A stretch of 64,000 nucleotides of DNA from Phylloscopus collybita (lineage: Eukaryota > Chordata > Aves > Passeriformes > Phylloscopidae), in NCBI GenBank assembly GCA_027886175.1, contig JAJNNQ010000018.1, positions 24,161,001 through 24,225,000 on the forward strand, in the 5' to 3' direction. Of this stretch, positions 1 to 14,037 are shown in pieces. The position numbers and the translations under genes are program-made. Each line of letters starts with the position of its first letter. Position 1 is the first letter of the stretch. The notes under the pieces are model-generated. The model searched no databases. It had not been told where the DNA came from and saw nothing but the letters and a program-made list of their open reading frames with translations.

Positions 1-1458
1 AGTGTTGATCACTCTAAAAGCTCATATTGAGATGATCTGGAAAATCTGTCTATCTACAATTTACGAATTCTGGTTAATTTAATTAAAATGTTGCATCACT
101 AAGTGCCTTAATATGGAAAGCCATAAGCTTGTGAGGTTCCTGGCACATGCCTGCTTTCAGAAGAAGCTACAGGACAAATCAGCAAAAGTCTTCTTTTAAA
201 TTTGGGGTATACAAAGGAAGGAAGACTCCTGAGCTGGAAAATTAGTCTAAGTGTACAAGCAGGAAGAAGAGGGCAGAAAAATCTCCAAAATAGGCAGAGA
301 GATAGGTGATACAATAAAGCTAAAGGAATGCCTGTAGCATAAGAAAAAAAAGGACACAGGCTGTCAAGGTACAGGTGACTTCTTTGAAAGGGGCCAGCTA
401 CGGTTAAAGGAAACTAGATGTGTTATGAATAGCAGACTGAGAACTGGAGAGAGAAGAGTGGGGTTCAGGAAAGGAACTGTCACTTTGCAAGGAGAACAAA
501 GGCCAGGAAGTCCCAAAAAAGAAGAATGGATGATGGACATGCTTGGCCAAAGGTAAACCCAGTGGTGTAATCTCCCCTTACCTACAGAGGCTCAAGATCT
601 GGCTTCTTCAATTGATCCAGCACATACACAATCAATTACTGCAATCTAGCTAAGGGGTGGTACCTGTTCATTTTCAATTTGGTGTCAACACCATGAAAGA
701 GAATCTTGGAGGCTAAGCCAGCTTACAATTTTTTTTTTCCTTCCTAGAAGCACGGCTGGATGAAAGAATACAGACATTCCCAATGCAAAACACCTGTCAC
801 AAAAGACAAGTGAGGAAAATGCTAGGATGTGGAAGCAGATGATAGTTTGGAAAACAAATAGAAAATGCATTCATGTCTGAATGCAGCTCAAAGTTAATAG
901 AAGGCAAAACATTCCCAGTACGCTCACTACTGTCTCTGGAATGACACACGTGTATTAATACTTTTTTATACTTAATAATGTCTACTGTTCTTCTTTTTAA
1001 ACAAAAAATGAAGATACTGAGTTCACTTCTTAGCAGTTAAAGCTGAGGATGCAGCATCAAGGGTTTTCTGGGCACAACTGCTAATATTTGAGAGTCTGAA
1101 AAAAGGGAAGTGGTGTTGTCAGAGAGATGTTGTGAAAGTACAGACAGAACTCCTCATGTTACTATGGTCTCAGTCCACGGTAATTCAGTGTCTTGGGGTT
1201 TCCTCCTAACTTGTCTTAAACTGAGACATTCAGCAAAGCATAAAACCTCTTTCTCTCTTTCCATTTTCAAAACTATCTAAAGAAAAAAAAATTCTAGATG
1301 GAAGGAACAGCAGTTATCTCTAGGAAAACATTGGGTTAGGCTCATTTCTTGCTCCAAATCATTAAACAGAAACAATTTTGGATTTTGTTCTGTAGAATGA
1401 TCATGTTACTTGGAGGAGGAGTCTCTCCAGTATGGCAATTGGTCCTCTACTTGTGCAG

Positions 1459-1494
1459 GCAGATGAGGTTCTGCCTGCAGATGAGGTTCTGCCT
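1459..1494. repeat. 18-bp direct repeat, two exact copies
   Basis: The unit GCAGATGAGGTTCTGCCT occurs twice with no gap. Each junction can also pair AGGCAG with CTGCCT, so the block can fold into small hairpins. It looks like a simple local duplication. Confidence 0.85.
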
Positions 1495-2199
1495 GCAAAA
1501 ACCCAAGATCTGTTGACTTTCTGCAACAGACAATAGGGTATGTGAGATTGTGAAGAAGGCCTGGTTGTGTTCTATGTCTAGCACAGTACTATAAAGAAAG
1601 ACTGCCACCCTCGAACACTTCAGCTGTGTTTCTACAATTCACTGTGTGATAAAAAAGAATATTGACCTTTTACAATGCACACCCCTATACTAATTTTCCC
1701 CGTTAGAGTAGAATTCAGAAAAATTGATCTGGAGTAAATAAAAAATAAAGCTGTGTGCTTAGAAAATAAAAACCATTTATAAAACATTTGATCACATTTA
1801 CATCTCCATGCTTCCTCCAGACTATTTCCAACCACTTTTCAGAACATCCAACTGAGTGTGTCAGAGCCAAAGTTAATTATTTCCATATTCAAATCCAAGA
1901 GTACTGATCTTCTATACTATTACAAGCATAAGAGCCAATAAAAAGTGCCAAAGACAGAAAGCAAGGTGGGAAAATAACCTTCTTTCCCATAAGTCTTCTC
2001 TGCTTCAGAGAGACCAAGCAGGCTGGTTTCAAAACAAGAGCAAGTGATATAACTAAACAAAAGCAGATCTGAAAGGTGAGCAAACCCCACAAGCCATAGA
2101 GTCATTATTACTGTGTCGACAGCACACTTGTTAAAAATGTATATTTTAATTTTCTGTATTGCTTAAAGGTCCCAATTTGCCCAGGGATCTAGCTAAGCT

Positions 2200-2680
2200 G
2201 CCATTTTCTACCACGACACAGTCTAATCTTTATTTAATGGATTTAGCATCTATCTTCACTAGAGTGGTCTCTAAGGGGAAGGGGAGGGGAGTATGAAGGG
2301 GCATGAAGAGATGATCAGGGCCCCCCTCTCCTTCATCCATCCGGCGCTCATGTTTGTGTTCAAAATTCAATTACCTCCTTATTGATACTTCACAGAGATA
2401 TTTAAGCTGCAAACATGAAGCCCTGATTTCCCAGGGGGCCATGCCCCTCTCTATTTCACTGCTCTGCTTCCCCCAGGGTGAATTCCTGAGGCGTCCATAT
2501 TAATAGGTAATCAGTCACAATTCATTTATTAAACAGCTAGCAAGGTTTATCAGCCTGCCCTGATTAGCCGGAAGAAGCCACTGAATTCCTAATTTATTTA
2601 TGGAAATATAAGTGTCTTTTTGAATTCCATTCATGAAAGACAGGGGTGTCGTGGGTCTGGCATTTCTACAGAATGAATTC
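2200..2680. promoter_or_regulatory. Candidate conserved non-coding element (possible VSX2-side enhancer)
   Basis: This block has a more complex composition than the AT-rich sequence around it and is dense in homeodomain-type cores: CAATTA near 2,370, GGTAATCA near 2,506 and TGATTAG near 2,561. TTTATGG-type and E-box-like words are interspersed. No reading frame fits coding sequence. VSX2, a retinal homeobox gene, is the expected neighbour on this side in other vertebrates and has upstream enhancers. That link is inference; the motif density is what the sequence shows. Confidence 0.3.
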
Positions 2681-5649
2681 TAACAGGGAAGCACCAGGCA
2701 ACCTGGCCACTGAGGACTTTGCAACTTCAGCCTGGTAAACGCATTGTGGTGACCCCAGCATGACCAAGAGATTTAGACCAGAACCTCAGCAAAGATTCAC
2801 AAGCCAGCTCTTCAGAGAGTAGGCATTGCCACCCTTTGCAGCTAGAGAATTACTATCCACTGATGGCTCAGTGTGTGGAATGGCTGGAAAAAGTTCACTA
2901 AACAGAGCCATCAGTGCAACAAAACTAGGTCAAAATAATAAAGAGAAAAAGACACATTTTCAAAACTTTGAATGAAACATTAAGATCAATGCTGAAAACA
3001 ACTGCCAGGTAACATTAACACATGCATTTATACATAAAGTGCAGCTTTTTGAAAACTGCATGCTCTTACAACCTTTACATTATTTCTGCTATAATCATTT
3101 CAACTAAACTGTTTTTAAAATGGAACACCACTACTGCACATTCAAACTCAGACACAGACATTCAGTGATGTGGCTGATTACCAAAAACTGAAAATGGCTA
3201 AAAACAATTTAAAGTAATTTCTCTACTTTTTTAAAAAGAGATGTGGAGTACTCAGCAAAAAGCAGACCTTGAAGTGAAAAGACTTATACATGCACTGGAT
3301 ATACCTTAAGGCAGTTAGAACACAGCTTTGTGTAACATAGAGCTTATATACACGGGCCTCTGAAGGTTCAAGACTACTACTGGTGAAAAACTCTTTTTAT
3401 CCCTGTCATCTGTGTAGTGATCTCCAAAACTCATAAGCACCTGAATTTTATCCACCATAGCTACTTGATCAGAAAACAATTAGGAATGAAAGACTACAGA
3501 AAATGTTTATTTCCTTTTTTTTCTCAATACAAATTTGTACTAAGTAACTTTCAATGTGCCCCCTTCTGCCTTTCACTTTCCTAAATAGCTCTACAGGGAA
3601 GTAAACATAGATAAACACAGTAAATACAGTGATTGTATTTTCAAATACTCTGAAGAAGGTGGATGTCCCTCACACAGATGCAGTAGCCAAAAGGGTATTT
3701 TTGACTAATTCTTTCCTAAAATTTTTAGATCTCAAAACTGACAGGATTTAACAATATACAGTATTATATGAAATATAGATAGAGGCATGTTTAAATATAT
3801 TGAGAGCATTTCTGTTAACACTAGTTCTGAGACACCATTATGAGACATTTTGTTTAGCAACTTCAGTATTCCGATCACACTATTAACCGACTACAAAAGT
3901 ATTCAAAACTAACAAGTCAAAGCATAAAGAGGATGCAGATACCACTCCACAACACTGTATCTCATAAAAAATATTTCAGTTCAATCACAATTACTTGAAA
4001 ATATATTTCAAAAACATTCCAAAATCTTGTTTAGTTTAAAACTGGCTATGCCTATAACCTCTGAATTTACAAGCACAAACTCAATAGTTACACAAAAGGT
4101 TTTAATTTAAGATTCCATTACACAAAAATTGCAGCAGTACATTAAAACATATTAAATCCCCACTTCAACTGAACTAGTACAACCCATAACCTTAAATACA
4201 AAATATATTATTTCTTCTCAAATTACAGTGGTGAGACATGAAAAGATGTAGTATATGCAATAAATACATTCAAAATGCTAGGAGGACTGAGTGTTTGAAT
4301 TCATCTACAACCAGAACTTGTATGTTGCAGGTGTTTGAAGTCAAGGATGGCATCAGAAAACAAATCCTGGAAGAAGTATCTTTTTACTGCCTGAAAAAGT
4401 AATCAATAGCTTAGTTGTTATTAGTTTGTGTTTTCCGCAAATAAGGGTGATTCAGTGTATTTTTCCTACTACGAAATGTAGTTCCTAGAAGAAGGAAAAA
4501 GACACAGAATTTACATGAAAGATTTCTCAATACTTTTCCTCCACTGTCTAAGGAGGATTTTCAGGCTGGCACAAGAGGCAGACACTCTTGTGTCTGGATT
4601 TTATAGGATTTTACAACAGACCCAAACATCTAATCAAGTTGTGGCTCTCAACAGCCAGTTTCTGCAGCCTTCATTGCTTGGGGAACTGCAAATGCTACCA
4701 ATGAAATAAAACAACCTCTTCCTTTCCTGAATCTATCCATACTTCACCTTTTCCCCCTTCAGCAGTAAATTCACAAGGGTGTTTTTAAACAAGGGCTTTG
4801 CAGAATACACAAGGCAGAACTCACCACAGAGCAGGTAAAATAGGACACTCGTGCATGTTTCCACTGGGAAGCTCACTGAGCATCAAACTCAACATTATTT
4901 TCACTCCCTCAATATGTAAGCTCCTTATCATGCAGATCACTGCAGCACTGTCCATAACAGACATCCAACCCATGATGCCCAAAGGTGCTGCAAAATGTAA
5001 GCTGCAATCGTGTTGCAGTTATTTCTAGTCTAGACAGATGTTATTTCTAGGTCTTGTAGTTTTCACAGATGTTACTCCTAGATATGTCTAGTTTCCACTG
5101 CTTTCAAAACACAACTGAGTGAAAGCAATGTAGCACTGGCACATACACAGAAAAAACCCTACAAAACTATAAGAGAATAGAATTTACTATTACAACAGAG
5201 AATTCAACATTACAATCTTTAATTGCTTGACTGATTTTCAAATTAACCAGTTTAAAGTCCACTTTAATGCAACCAAAGTCTGATGCAGATACCCAGTCAA
5301 ACCCAGCATGCCACTGCCCACCCAGCAAGCAGAACTGGAATTCATGTCCCTGTATAATAACCAAAGGGTTTTAAAATAAAACCAGAAGTATTACCAGAAG
5401 ATACTCCTTCCTTTCTAATGCCTTGATAGAACCTGGGGACAAGCACCTATTACTCTGCTGAAAATTAACTCTTCATAGTTTTACCCTGTCCCATCTTGTC
5501 CTCCATCTTACATGTTTACTTCCAATTCTCCTGAAGTGATGCCCATATACTTTTAAGGCTACTACAGTAACAAACTGCATGATTACAATAAAGCCTGGGA
5601 TGATTATCTTCCCTTTTTCTTGCACAGTCAGTGCCAGCAACACCATATT

Positions 5650-5684
5650 CTTACTGACTTAACAAGGAACATTAAGTCAGTAAG
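5650..5684. repeat. Perfect 13-bp inverted repeat with 9-nt loop
   Basis: The arms CTTACTGACTTAA and TTAAGTCAGTAAG are exact reverse complements separated by nine bases. No T-run follows and no gene is adjacent, so no function is assigned. Confidence 0.85.
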
Positions 5685-8029
5685 ACTTAAAGTGTGCGCA
5701 CAAAAATTACTTCCTACACTACTTAAATGCTGCAACTTAAGTGACAGACATTTATAGGCAGGGTACAACACAGTTCAGAATAAAAAATGAGACCTTTTAA
5801 TTGACACTGGAGAAAATTAGATTCTAATTGCATATGCTATATTTTGCTGATGACAATGAGGTTAGCATTTGCAAAAAAAGTGTTATGAGTTCCTTAATGA
5901 CCAACAGGTTATTAAGACCTTTGTCATATAAGTCATTAGAAATGTGACATTTCCAACAGCAGAGAGCCCTCTAGAGCTATCACGGGATAACAGTTCAGCA
6001 ACCCTTCAGAAGGGCACCAATGCTGCTTAATGCAACACCCGGGTTCTTCACGGATTGCCCTCCACCAAACCCAATTTTACCTGGTTCAGTAGAAAAGAGA
6101 TCAAACTCCACAGTGAGCAAACAAAAGTCACATTTTAATTGGAAGAATATAGGAGAAATAATATTTATTGTATTGCCAGTAAACTTGGAAGGCTTTAAAA
6201 TGTAAAGGTTTGGGGGAAGTCATACAAGGACTTAGAGATATTTATGTATAATACATATGTTTGTAAGAAATCACCACATATCTGAAAAGCAAAATTTTAC
6301 ATGATGGTGCATAGTGACACCAAAATGATTGTCACTTTGTGAAGCTTAAACAATATGTGGATATATTCCTCATAGCACAAAAAGCTCTCCACATGAAAAC
6401 GCTCTATCAATGTAAAATAATTTCTACACAGAAAATATATTCTGCTGAACTTGTAACAATGAAGTACACAAGCTTTCACTAAAACAGTGCTCAAAACAAC
6501 CTATAAATGAAATCTACTTAATCAGTTATTTGATGTCTTTCAATTACCTCCACGCTTGTGCTTGTGCTCTAGCAACCAATCAGTACAACTAAATCACAAA
6601 CTGAAAATCTCTTCTTACACAGCATGAAGTTTCCTACTCCCACCTTCTCAATTACAGTACAAGTTGTAAGATAAATTGCAAGAAAATAACTGAACTAGAT
6701 CCTTTAGCTTTACTGTCAAGACTTACAACTGTGAAAAGCAGTAAGCACAACTTTATTATCTCCTCATTGTGACCAAAAATAGCAAGAATAAATTTTTTCA
6801 GAACCAAAACCCATTGAAGCATACAATTTTAGGACTGACAACCAAATTACAGCACACCAAACACAGGTTTGGGTCCACACTCTAAGAGCCTTAGTTAACA
6901 ACTTAAAATTATGAGTTAAACTTTCTGTACATTAATTCATCAGACTTAATTGTAATACGAGTTTGCAGCGTGCTTAGGGAACAACAATCTCTTGGACACT
7001 TTAAAGAATCCACAAACATGCTTTCATGGGTAAGTATAAAGCAATGTTTTATTACCAAAATAAATTTCTAAGAGCCAACACTTCACTGGAGGGGGGAGGT
7101 GATGAATATGATAAGAAGAGGTAGTATGTCTACTCTGCTGGCAACAGCATCAAGTTCCTTTTTTGATCTCCAGCTAGAACTCAAAAAGCCACAGCAAAAC
7201 CTTCCTGTAGAGACAGAGGCAATTCAAAACATCTCAGCACCCTGACAAATTTATGTTAGGAACCTGGAAGTCGGGAGTACAGGACTCCATTGGGGTTATT
7301 TTTATCTCAGACCCATTGCTATATTCAACAACGCACCTGTAAATGAGAATAATTTTTTACAACAAAAATCACTCCATTTTATGTAAATTGGTTACTCCTC
7401 TGCCCTAAACTCCCAAAATCTCATGGCCATAAACTCCAGTCATATTGGGACACATAGATATGCTATGTTTTTACAATATTTTTATTCTATCTTACATTCA
7501 ATTTTCAATGCCTAAGAAAATGCAAATAGCTGTCATTGCTTCCATGCTATTAACAGCAGCAATCCTTTGATATTGTTGAATAAAGTTACTGCCTTCTTTA
7601 AGAATCAAGTATAATCTTCGTGCATCAAGAAGACAAGGCCTTAGATGTAAAAGAAAAGGTACATTCGGGTGTAATCTATTGCACATGCCTGTGCAGACAC
7701 CAAGCAGGTCCACATCAAGACTAAGGGGAGCAAAAACACCCAACCATCCTTACTGGAAACATATCAGAAGAGTAACTACATGTTACTGCTAGGACCAAGG
7801 GTCCTAGCAGAGTCCTCAGGTCCTTTTCCTTATCCCCTTAAAATATGTATTTCTGCAGGAGATGTATGGGAACTAGTTATGAAAGTCAAGCAATTAAAAA
7901 GCATTTCTGAGGTATTCATGGGACTGTACCAGCCACAAGTGCCTGACAGCTCTGCACGTGTCAAAGTCCCTGGAGAGCCATCACACTTCAATTACTATCA
8001 CTAACATTAGTCATTATCAGGCTGGCTTC

Positions 8030-8420
8030 AGTCCCTGGGGAAGGCAGCTTGTGATGACAATATCCAGCCTCTCCTTGTAAAACAATTCATTAGGCAAAGC
8101 GGAACAGCTGGGGCAGCCACGTGGATGGCTGCAGAGTGGCCCCCCCACTGGGACCTGCAGCCCCCCTTTTCCTTTTGGATGGGGCAGCCACTGCCCCCAC
8201 GACAGCTGTAAAAGCCTCTGGGGACACTTCAGGTTTAATCAGTGCTCCTTATACTCAGGGGAAGCATTTGATTGCAAACTTAAACTAATGGCACTCAGAA
8301 GGTTACAACAATCATCAGATAAGAGGCTTTAGGGCATTTTTATCTTGTTCTAATGTTCACAAGTTAATGAAGCAATAAGAGACAGATACTATCAGACTTG
8401 GTCTAGCAACATTGTAAAGA
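8030..8420. other. GC-rich block in AT-rich non-coding DNA
   Basis: Sequence around 8,100-8,240 is markedly richer in G and C than its surroundings, with runs of C and two GGGGCAGCCA-type words about 70 bp apart. It is followed by homeodomain- and GATA-like words (TTAATC, AGATAAG). No splice-flanked coding frame is visible. It could be a regulatory element or an old repeat; I cannot tell which. Confidence 0.25.
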
Positions 8421-11400
8421 TGGGATGTTCAAAGCTGCATTTACTGCAGATGCAAGAGGTAAGGTGGCAAGTTCACTATTGATCTTACAGAAGACTTCAT
8501 GCTCAGAGCGACCGAAACCACTCAATAAAGTGACAAAATGCTTGGCAAATTTTCACATAGCTTTGTATGCATTATCACTAGATCCAAAATTAAGAAAACT
8601 GAAGAGGAATATAGCAAACGAAACAGATAAATAACCTCTGGCATTAGAACGGATACAGACTAATAATTTCTAATGTTTATGCTGCTTGTAAATAGAAATC
8701 CTTTAATATATGTAATGTCTGCAAAAGGCTGAGAACAGCCTTGCTTTTCTTAGTTACCCTCCTCGGGTCACAGGCTGAAGAGCACTTGATACTGGGATCT
8801 GTTTTATTATCATATTCTCATTTTACTTCTAATGACTGACACGGCATTCTAATGATACCTTCCTGTGGCATATAATAGCAGCAAGCAGGGGGAAACAACA
8901 AACACCAGCACACAGCAAAGGATACTTAACAATAAATGCTTTATATGCTGTTTTTTAAAATTCATTCTTTTTTCAATGCCTTGCAAAACCAAATCAACAT
9001 GAACTCCACCTTACAGCTGGGGAGATAGGAAGAGGTATGTAAGAAGACAAGATAAATGAACCAAGCAGAAGAGGGGTAGTACCAGAAACTGAGCCAAGGC
9101 TCTAAAGTCACACTCTAGTGAGATTTTTCACTAGGATCAGCTGCTGCTCTGCAAATAGGTCCAGCAACCCATACTGTGGAAGAAAATTCTCTCTTCACTC
9201 CTGCCAGAAGCCAAAATTTACAGGAAAACATTTCAGACAGAGATGGCACAGGGATAATCTTTCCAATATCTAAATGCAGAGTAAATGTTCTAGTAACACA
9301 GAAGTGGAAAGTTTTAATTGAATACAGACATAGACAGGAAAACATGTTTAAATAATAAATACAGACTAGTTGTAAGGGTTTGAGAGTCCCTGCTAGAATG
9401 ACTCCTGAGATTTGTTTGGCATTTTTGTGTTTTTAAATGATAATGGAAAAATGCACATAACCTTATGCTTGATCAAACTTTTCCCCATCCTCAATTTCTC
9501 CACTGACAGTAGTCTACAAGTTATCCTGTCAGAATGAGAGTAGCAAAAAATAGGCTTCTGACAGTATAATGTAAGAACATTTTGTTTGTAGTCATGTTTC
9601 TTTCTGTGCCAAGCATGTGGCAGGTAGAAATGCTTTAATGTGACAGCCCATTCCTTTACTTTTGTGGCTAAAAGCTCTTCAGTCAAGCCCCATTGACCAT
9701 CTACTTGTCTAGACAGATGAGGGTGGTTTCACTGCTCATTTCAGCCAAGACACACAAGAACCTCTGTGTATGCTGAGGACCATTCTCCTATTCTGCTTAA
9801 AGAATTGTACTATCTCCCTATGCACAAAGATGGGCTCCGCAGCCCACACTGCACAGACTTGTAATCAGCTCTGTCAATGGAAGTATTTGAAAATCCATTC
9901 ATCATCCCCCCCCAAAGCCTAAAAACCATCACTGTGATAAAGGAATTCTTAGGTTTCCTGTTCCTAATCAGCTGCTCCCATAGAGGCAGATCATAAAGTT
10001 GCACCTGCCTGAAGCTCATAAGCTGAACTGTTTGGTGCTGTGAGGAATGCAGGCTCCAAATGCACTTCCAGTTCTAGAAGGAGATCTTCAATCACAGAAA
10101 GATGGAGTCACTGCATGATCAGGGTTACAAGGGATCAGGAGGTTTTCTGGTCAAAAGAGGGTTGATTATGAGGTCAGATCATGCTACTTAAAGCTTTATT
10201 GAGTCAGGTCTGGAAAACCTCCAAGAACAGAGAATGCAGAACTGGTGACCGCACAATGCGTTCCACTACTTGACTAACCAGTGCTAATATTCCAGATGTC
10301 TTCACAAAGCACAAATTGGTGCTTTGAGTAGCACACCAACAATCCTGGAGAAGTTAATGGTGACGTATCAGATGGCTGATTTCACAGTCTTCAGAGCAGT
10401 TTGGTCAGCTGGTTTTCATATTAAGCAGATTTCTTTCTCTTTTTCCCCACTGGCAAGAAAAAGGCTCCCTTTTCATAACCACAGCAAGTATCTAGATCAA
10501 CCTTCGCTCTATCAACATAAATTCAAAAAGTCTTTTCCAGAAAGGATCAAACCATTGCAGAATTTCTTCCCACTATTGAGCAAACTATAGGAGACAAAGG
10601 AGACTTTCAGAAGAGACATTCTTAGACATCAATACCAGGGTGCAGGAATACCAGGCAGTTTTGTGGGAGTTTTCTTATTGGTTTGGTGTTTTTATTTTGT
10701 TATTCTTGTTTGTTGGTATTTGTTGTCCTGGGTTTATTTTTGGTGGAGGCAGAGGTGGTGTGTTTGTCTTGTTTTAATAAAGCAAGTAATACATCCTGGC
10801 TGAAGTACCTTTCAGAGGTAACCTTTGTTTTAACAAAATCAAATTCACAAACTAGATACGGACACATAGAAAAGGTGAGGAGGAGGACAAGAGAAAAGGA
10901 GAAAACCCCACATTTCAATAAAGATCAGGTAAAAAGCATCTCATCAACTCAGCTTTTATTTAGAATTTAGCTGTTGCATTGAGCATCGCTCACTTGAACA
11001 GCAGTTACCTGCCAGCTTCTGGGCCACTCAGCATGTGATCCTTATACATCCTTATATGATCCTGAGCTTTGGAAACTCAGCTATCAGAGCTAGATGGGAC
11101 TCTGTCTACCACTGGAAAAACTCCCCACTGTACTTCCAGCTTCAGGCTCTAGAAGTAACCATGCAATGGCAGGTATCATTTTAGCATTTCTTAACACTTC
11201 TACACCTAACCACATTCTAAAGCTATCTACACAATCACATAGTTTACACTGTTTATGATAATCTCCCTTTGGTAAGAGGTGTCCATTAGAATTAGAAAAA
11301 TGCAATCAGCTGCATTTGGGAGTCTCAATGAAAAACGGAAATCTGGGGTTTTACAGTCACTTTGGATATTTGAAAATAATTCTGCGGTAAAATAATTACC

Positions 11401-14037
11401 TTATTATGAAGAAAATTAAGTCACAAAAAAATCCAACCCAAACTGTAGAATTCAACAAAACAAGATTCCACATAGACAAGTATCTACAACAGGCATCCAA
11501 CAGAAAATACAAGCACAGAGAAACTGTAGAAGTTTGAACTTCTAACACATATAGGAGAATTTTAGATTTTTTTTTTCTTTTCTCAAACTTCACAAGTATA
11601 CACCTCCTTCTGCAGCAATCAGAATAATCAATGCCTGGAGACTATGATGATGAATTAGTACCCACCATCAACATCCACCATAGCATCTTTCCCTAAGAGT
11701 AAGGATAGGGCAAGGCAAAGACGCAGAAATTTCTTGGAACTTACAGAAATATTCATTCTATTTTACCAGCAGACAGAGAACACCCTAAGGATCCATGCAG
11801 TATTTCTTTCCATATATGACAGTTACCTAGACACAGCATTTGTTTTATGGTAAGAATGCACCATTTATGCATATGGGTAGAATCACATCTGATATCATCA
11901 GTATACTGTGTCTCTCTGACTTCATATTTAAGAATAACCTGAACCTGCCTCCTTTTTTTTTTTTTTTTCCTTGCACAGAGGGCAACTCAAATACACACCC
12001 ATTTATTTTTTTAAAAAAAAACAATAGCAGTCATGGTCCAAACTCAATTTCCATCCTCACCATCTCAACCTAATCTCCTGGCACGTTAATGCAAATCAAA
12101 GTGAACACTTCTCTGACACTGGTAGCAAAGCGTGTTCCTCTCCCAAGAGAGACCTGTAAAACAGGACAGTCACTGACAGCAGTACAATTACTGACACAGA
12201 TACAGACTTTATGGACATGTTTATCTCTGCTGTAAATCCACACTCTCTCTCCACTCCGATTCATGAGTCATAAAGAAATTGCAGATAATGAAAAAGTTGG
12301 AGAAATTTACAGCGTGTCGGAAACCTCAGACAGCCAGAAGAAATTAAAGAGCTGACTGAGGATAAATCACACAGGTACAATTAAAACTTCCTATGCCTCC
12401 TTTACTTCCAAAGTGGGGCACAAGCCAATGGAGATGATGAAAAGTTGAGGTCATGACTCCTCTGACTGTAATCATTTCTTAACTACCTACATGTAAAAAT
12501 TAGCCAATTCACAGAGATCATGTATGAATGGCAATTTCAAGCTGGCATTCTGCTGTATTGCTCTTCAAACAGGAGGTGCCCCAGAAAAATCCTGCCTGTA
12601 AATAAGCCACCCAGCAAACTGTGTAAGAAAAGATGATTTCCTTGTCCCTCTGCAGATGCAGAGTATCTCCTACCACAGCAACGTGCATTAAAATGAAGCG
12701 GTAGATCTACAGTGTGGGAGGAGAGTGTAAAAAGAATCAGGAGAAAGGCCAAGGTTTCACATGGAAATCACAGCACCTTGGATATCGTGGTGACAAGCCA
12801 TATAAACATCTTAAGAGACAATTCAAGTGTTCTCTTCACCTCTCTGAAATAATCAAGTAAGTCCCAAGAATGACTATGAATGTGAACTGAAAACAGCCTC
12901 CATGTTTTTCCTACTGTGAAAAACTAAACCTACCACCATTTCAGCTGATGGTGAGCTTCTGAAATTCTCTGTGATCATCTCCTAACCCAAAACTGAACCA
13001 TCCAAAATGTGACACATTCTATGGGAGACATCTATTAACTCTGCTAAGTAATTTCTCAAGCTAATTGTGTATTACAGAAATCCAGTGACCAAAGAGCATA
13101 GTTTTGCTGCCCAGATGTAAAACTCTGCCTTTGAGCTTTGAGGTACATGAAATATACTATTTCACATAAAGTCCTTGCCAAACACAGTACTAAATAACAA
13201 AATAAGTGAGAAATATGCTTTCAAGCAAAAATGAAACATGATGAAGATTCACTCAGCAAGGCAGGGAATGCAGAAAAAAAATAGTTGCTACAAAGAAAAT
13301 TCTAAGCAGAGCAGAAATAACTGAAGCGCACACACTGCAAACTGCTTCTTCTTATGCAGGAGAGTTCACCTTGCAAGTAAACAAACTGTGTATTTTGTTT
13401 AAGAACATAACAAGCACTAGACTTGGCAGACATTGTTATCTTCCAAGCTCAATGTATTTAGGAGAATGTAGGTGATCCAAAACATATTTTCTTCCATCAT
13501 GTTTCAGATTAATACAGGCACACAAGTGCTAGAAGTACAGTACTTGTGGAGATGTCAGCTTTTAACAAGGAAGAGGAGAGCATCCTCCTTACTCTTTTGT
13601 CAGTAGTCAAGGTGGTAAAAACACTGCCTTTCCTTCGTAATAGCTGCACTGAGACTGCTGTGGGATGTAGATCCAAATCACATGCCACTCTTTCACTTTA
13701 TTTCCTTCTTGCCTCCCTAAGGGCAGTTCTCTTCTCCAGCTCCACCACAACACTTTAGATAGTCTTATTTCCCCAAGGAAATAAAGAGTTCATGTTATAG
13801 GAAGAGTCTGCTCCTCTACATAGTTCTAAAACTTCATTTTGCTAGTAAGAAACTGTAACAGTCCAATTCACCTTTCCATGCAACTCTCCAGACTACAGAG
13901 AGTGGACATACAGCTTTTACTAAAATGGACCACCAAGAGATTTCAGAATACGTCATAAGACATATTAAAGAACCCTTGTCCTAGGTTACAATGCAAGATG
14001 TGCCCAAAGTATGTATTCTAGCACCATCTTCATGAGC

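Noticed and set aside
8740..8800. Possible last LIN52 exon (minus strand contains TGACCCGAGGA, like the codons for MTRG)
   Set aside because: The following codons do not continue as KFLNILEKP, a stop follows at once, and the phase from the nearest acceptor is wrong.
10683..10970. 95- and 72-codon open frames on opposite strands of one segment
   Set aside because: They are mirror frames of the same AT-rich DNA, with low-complexity content and no splice or family support.
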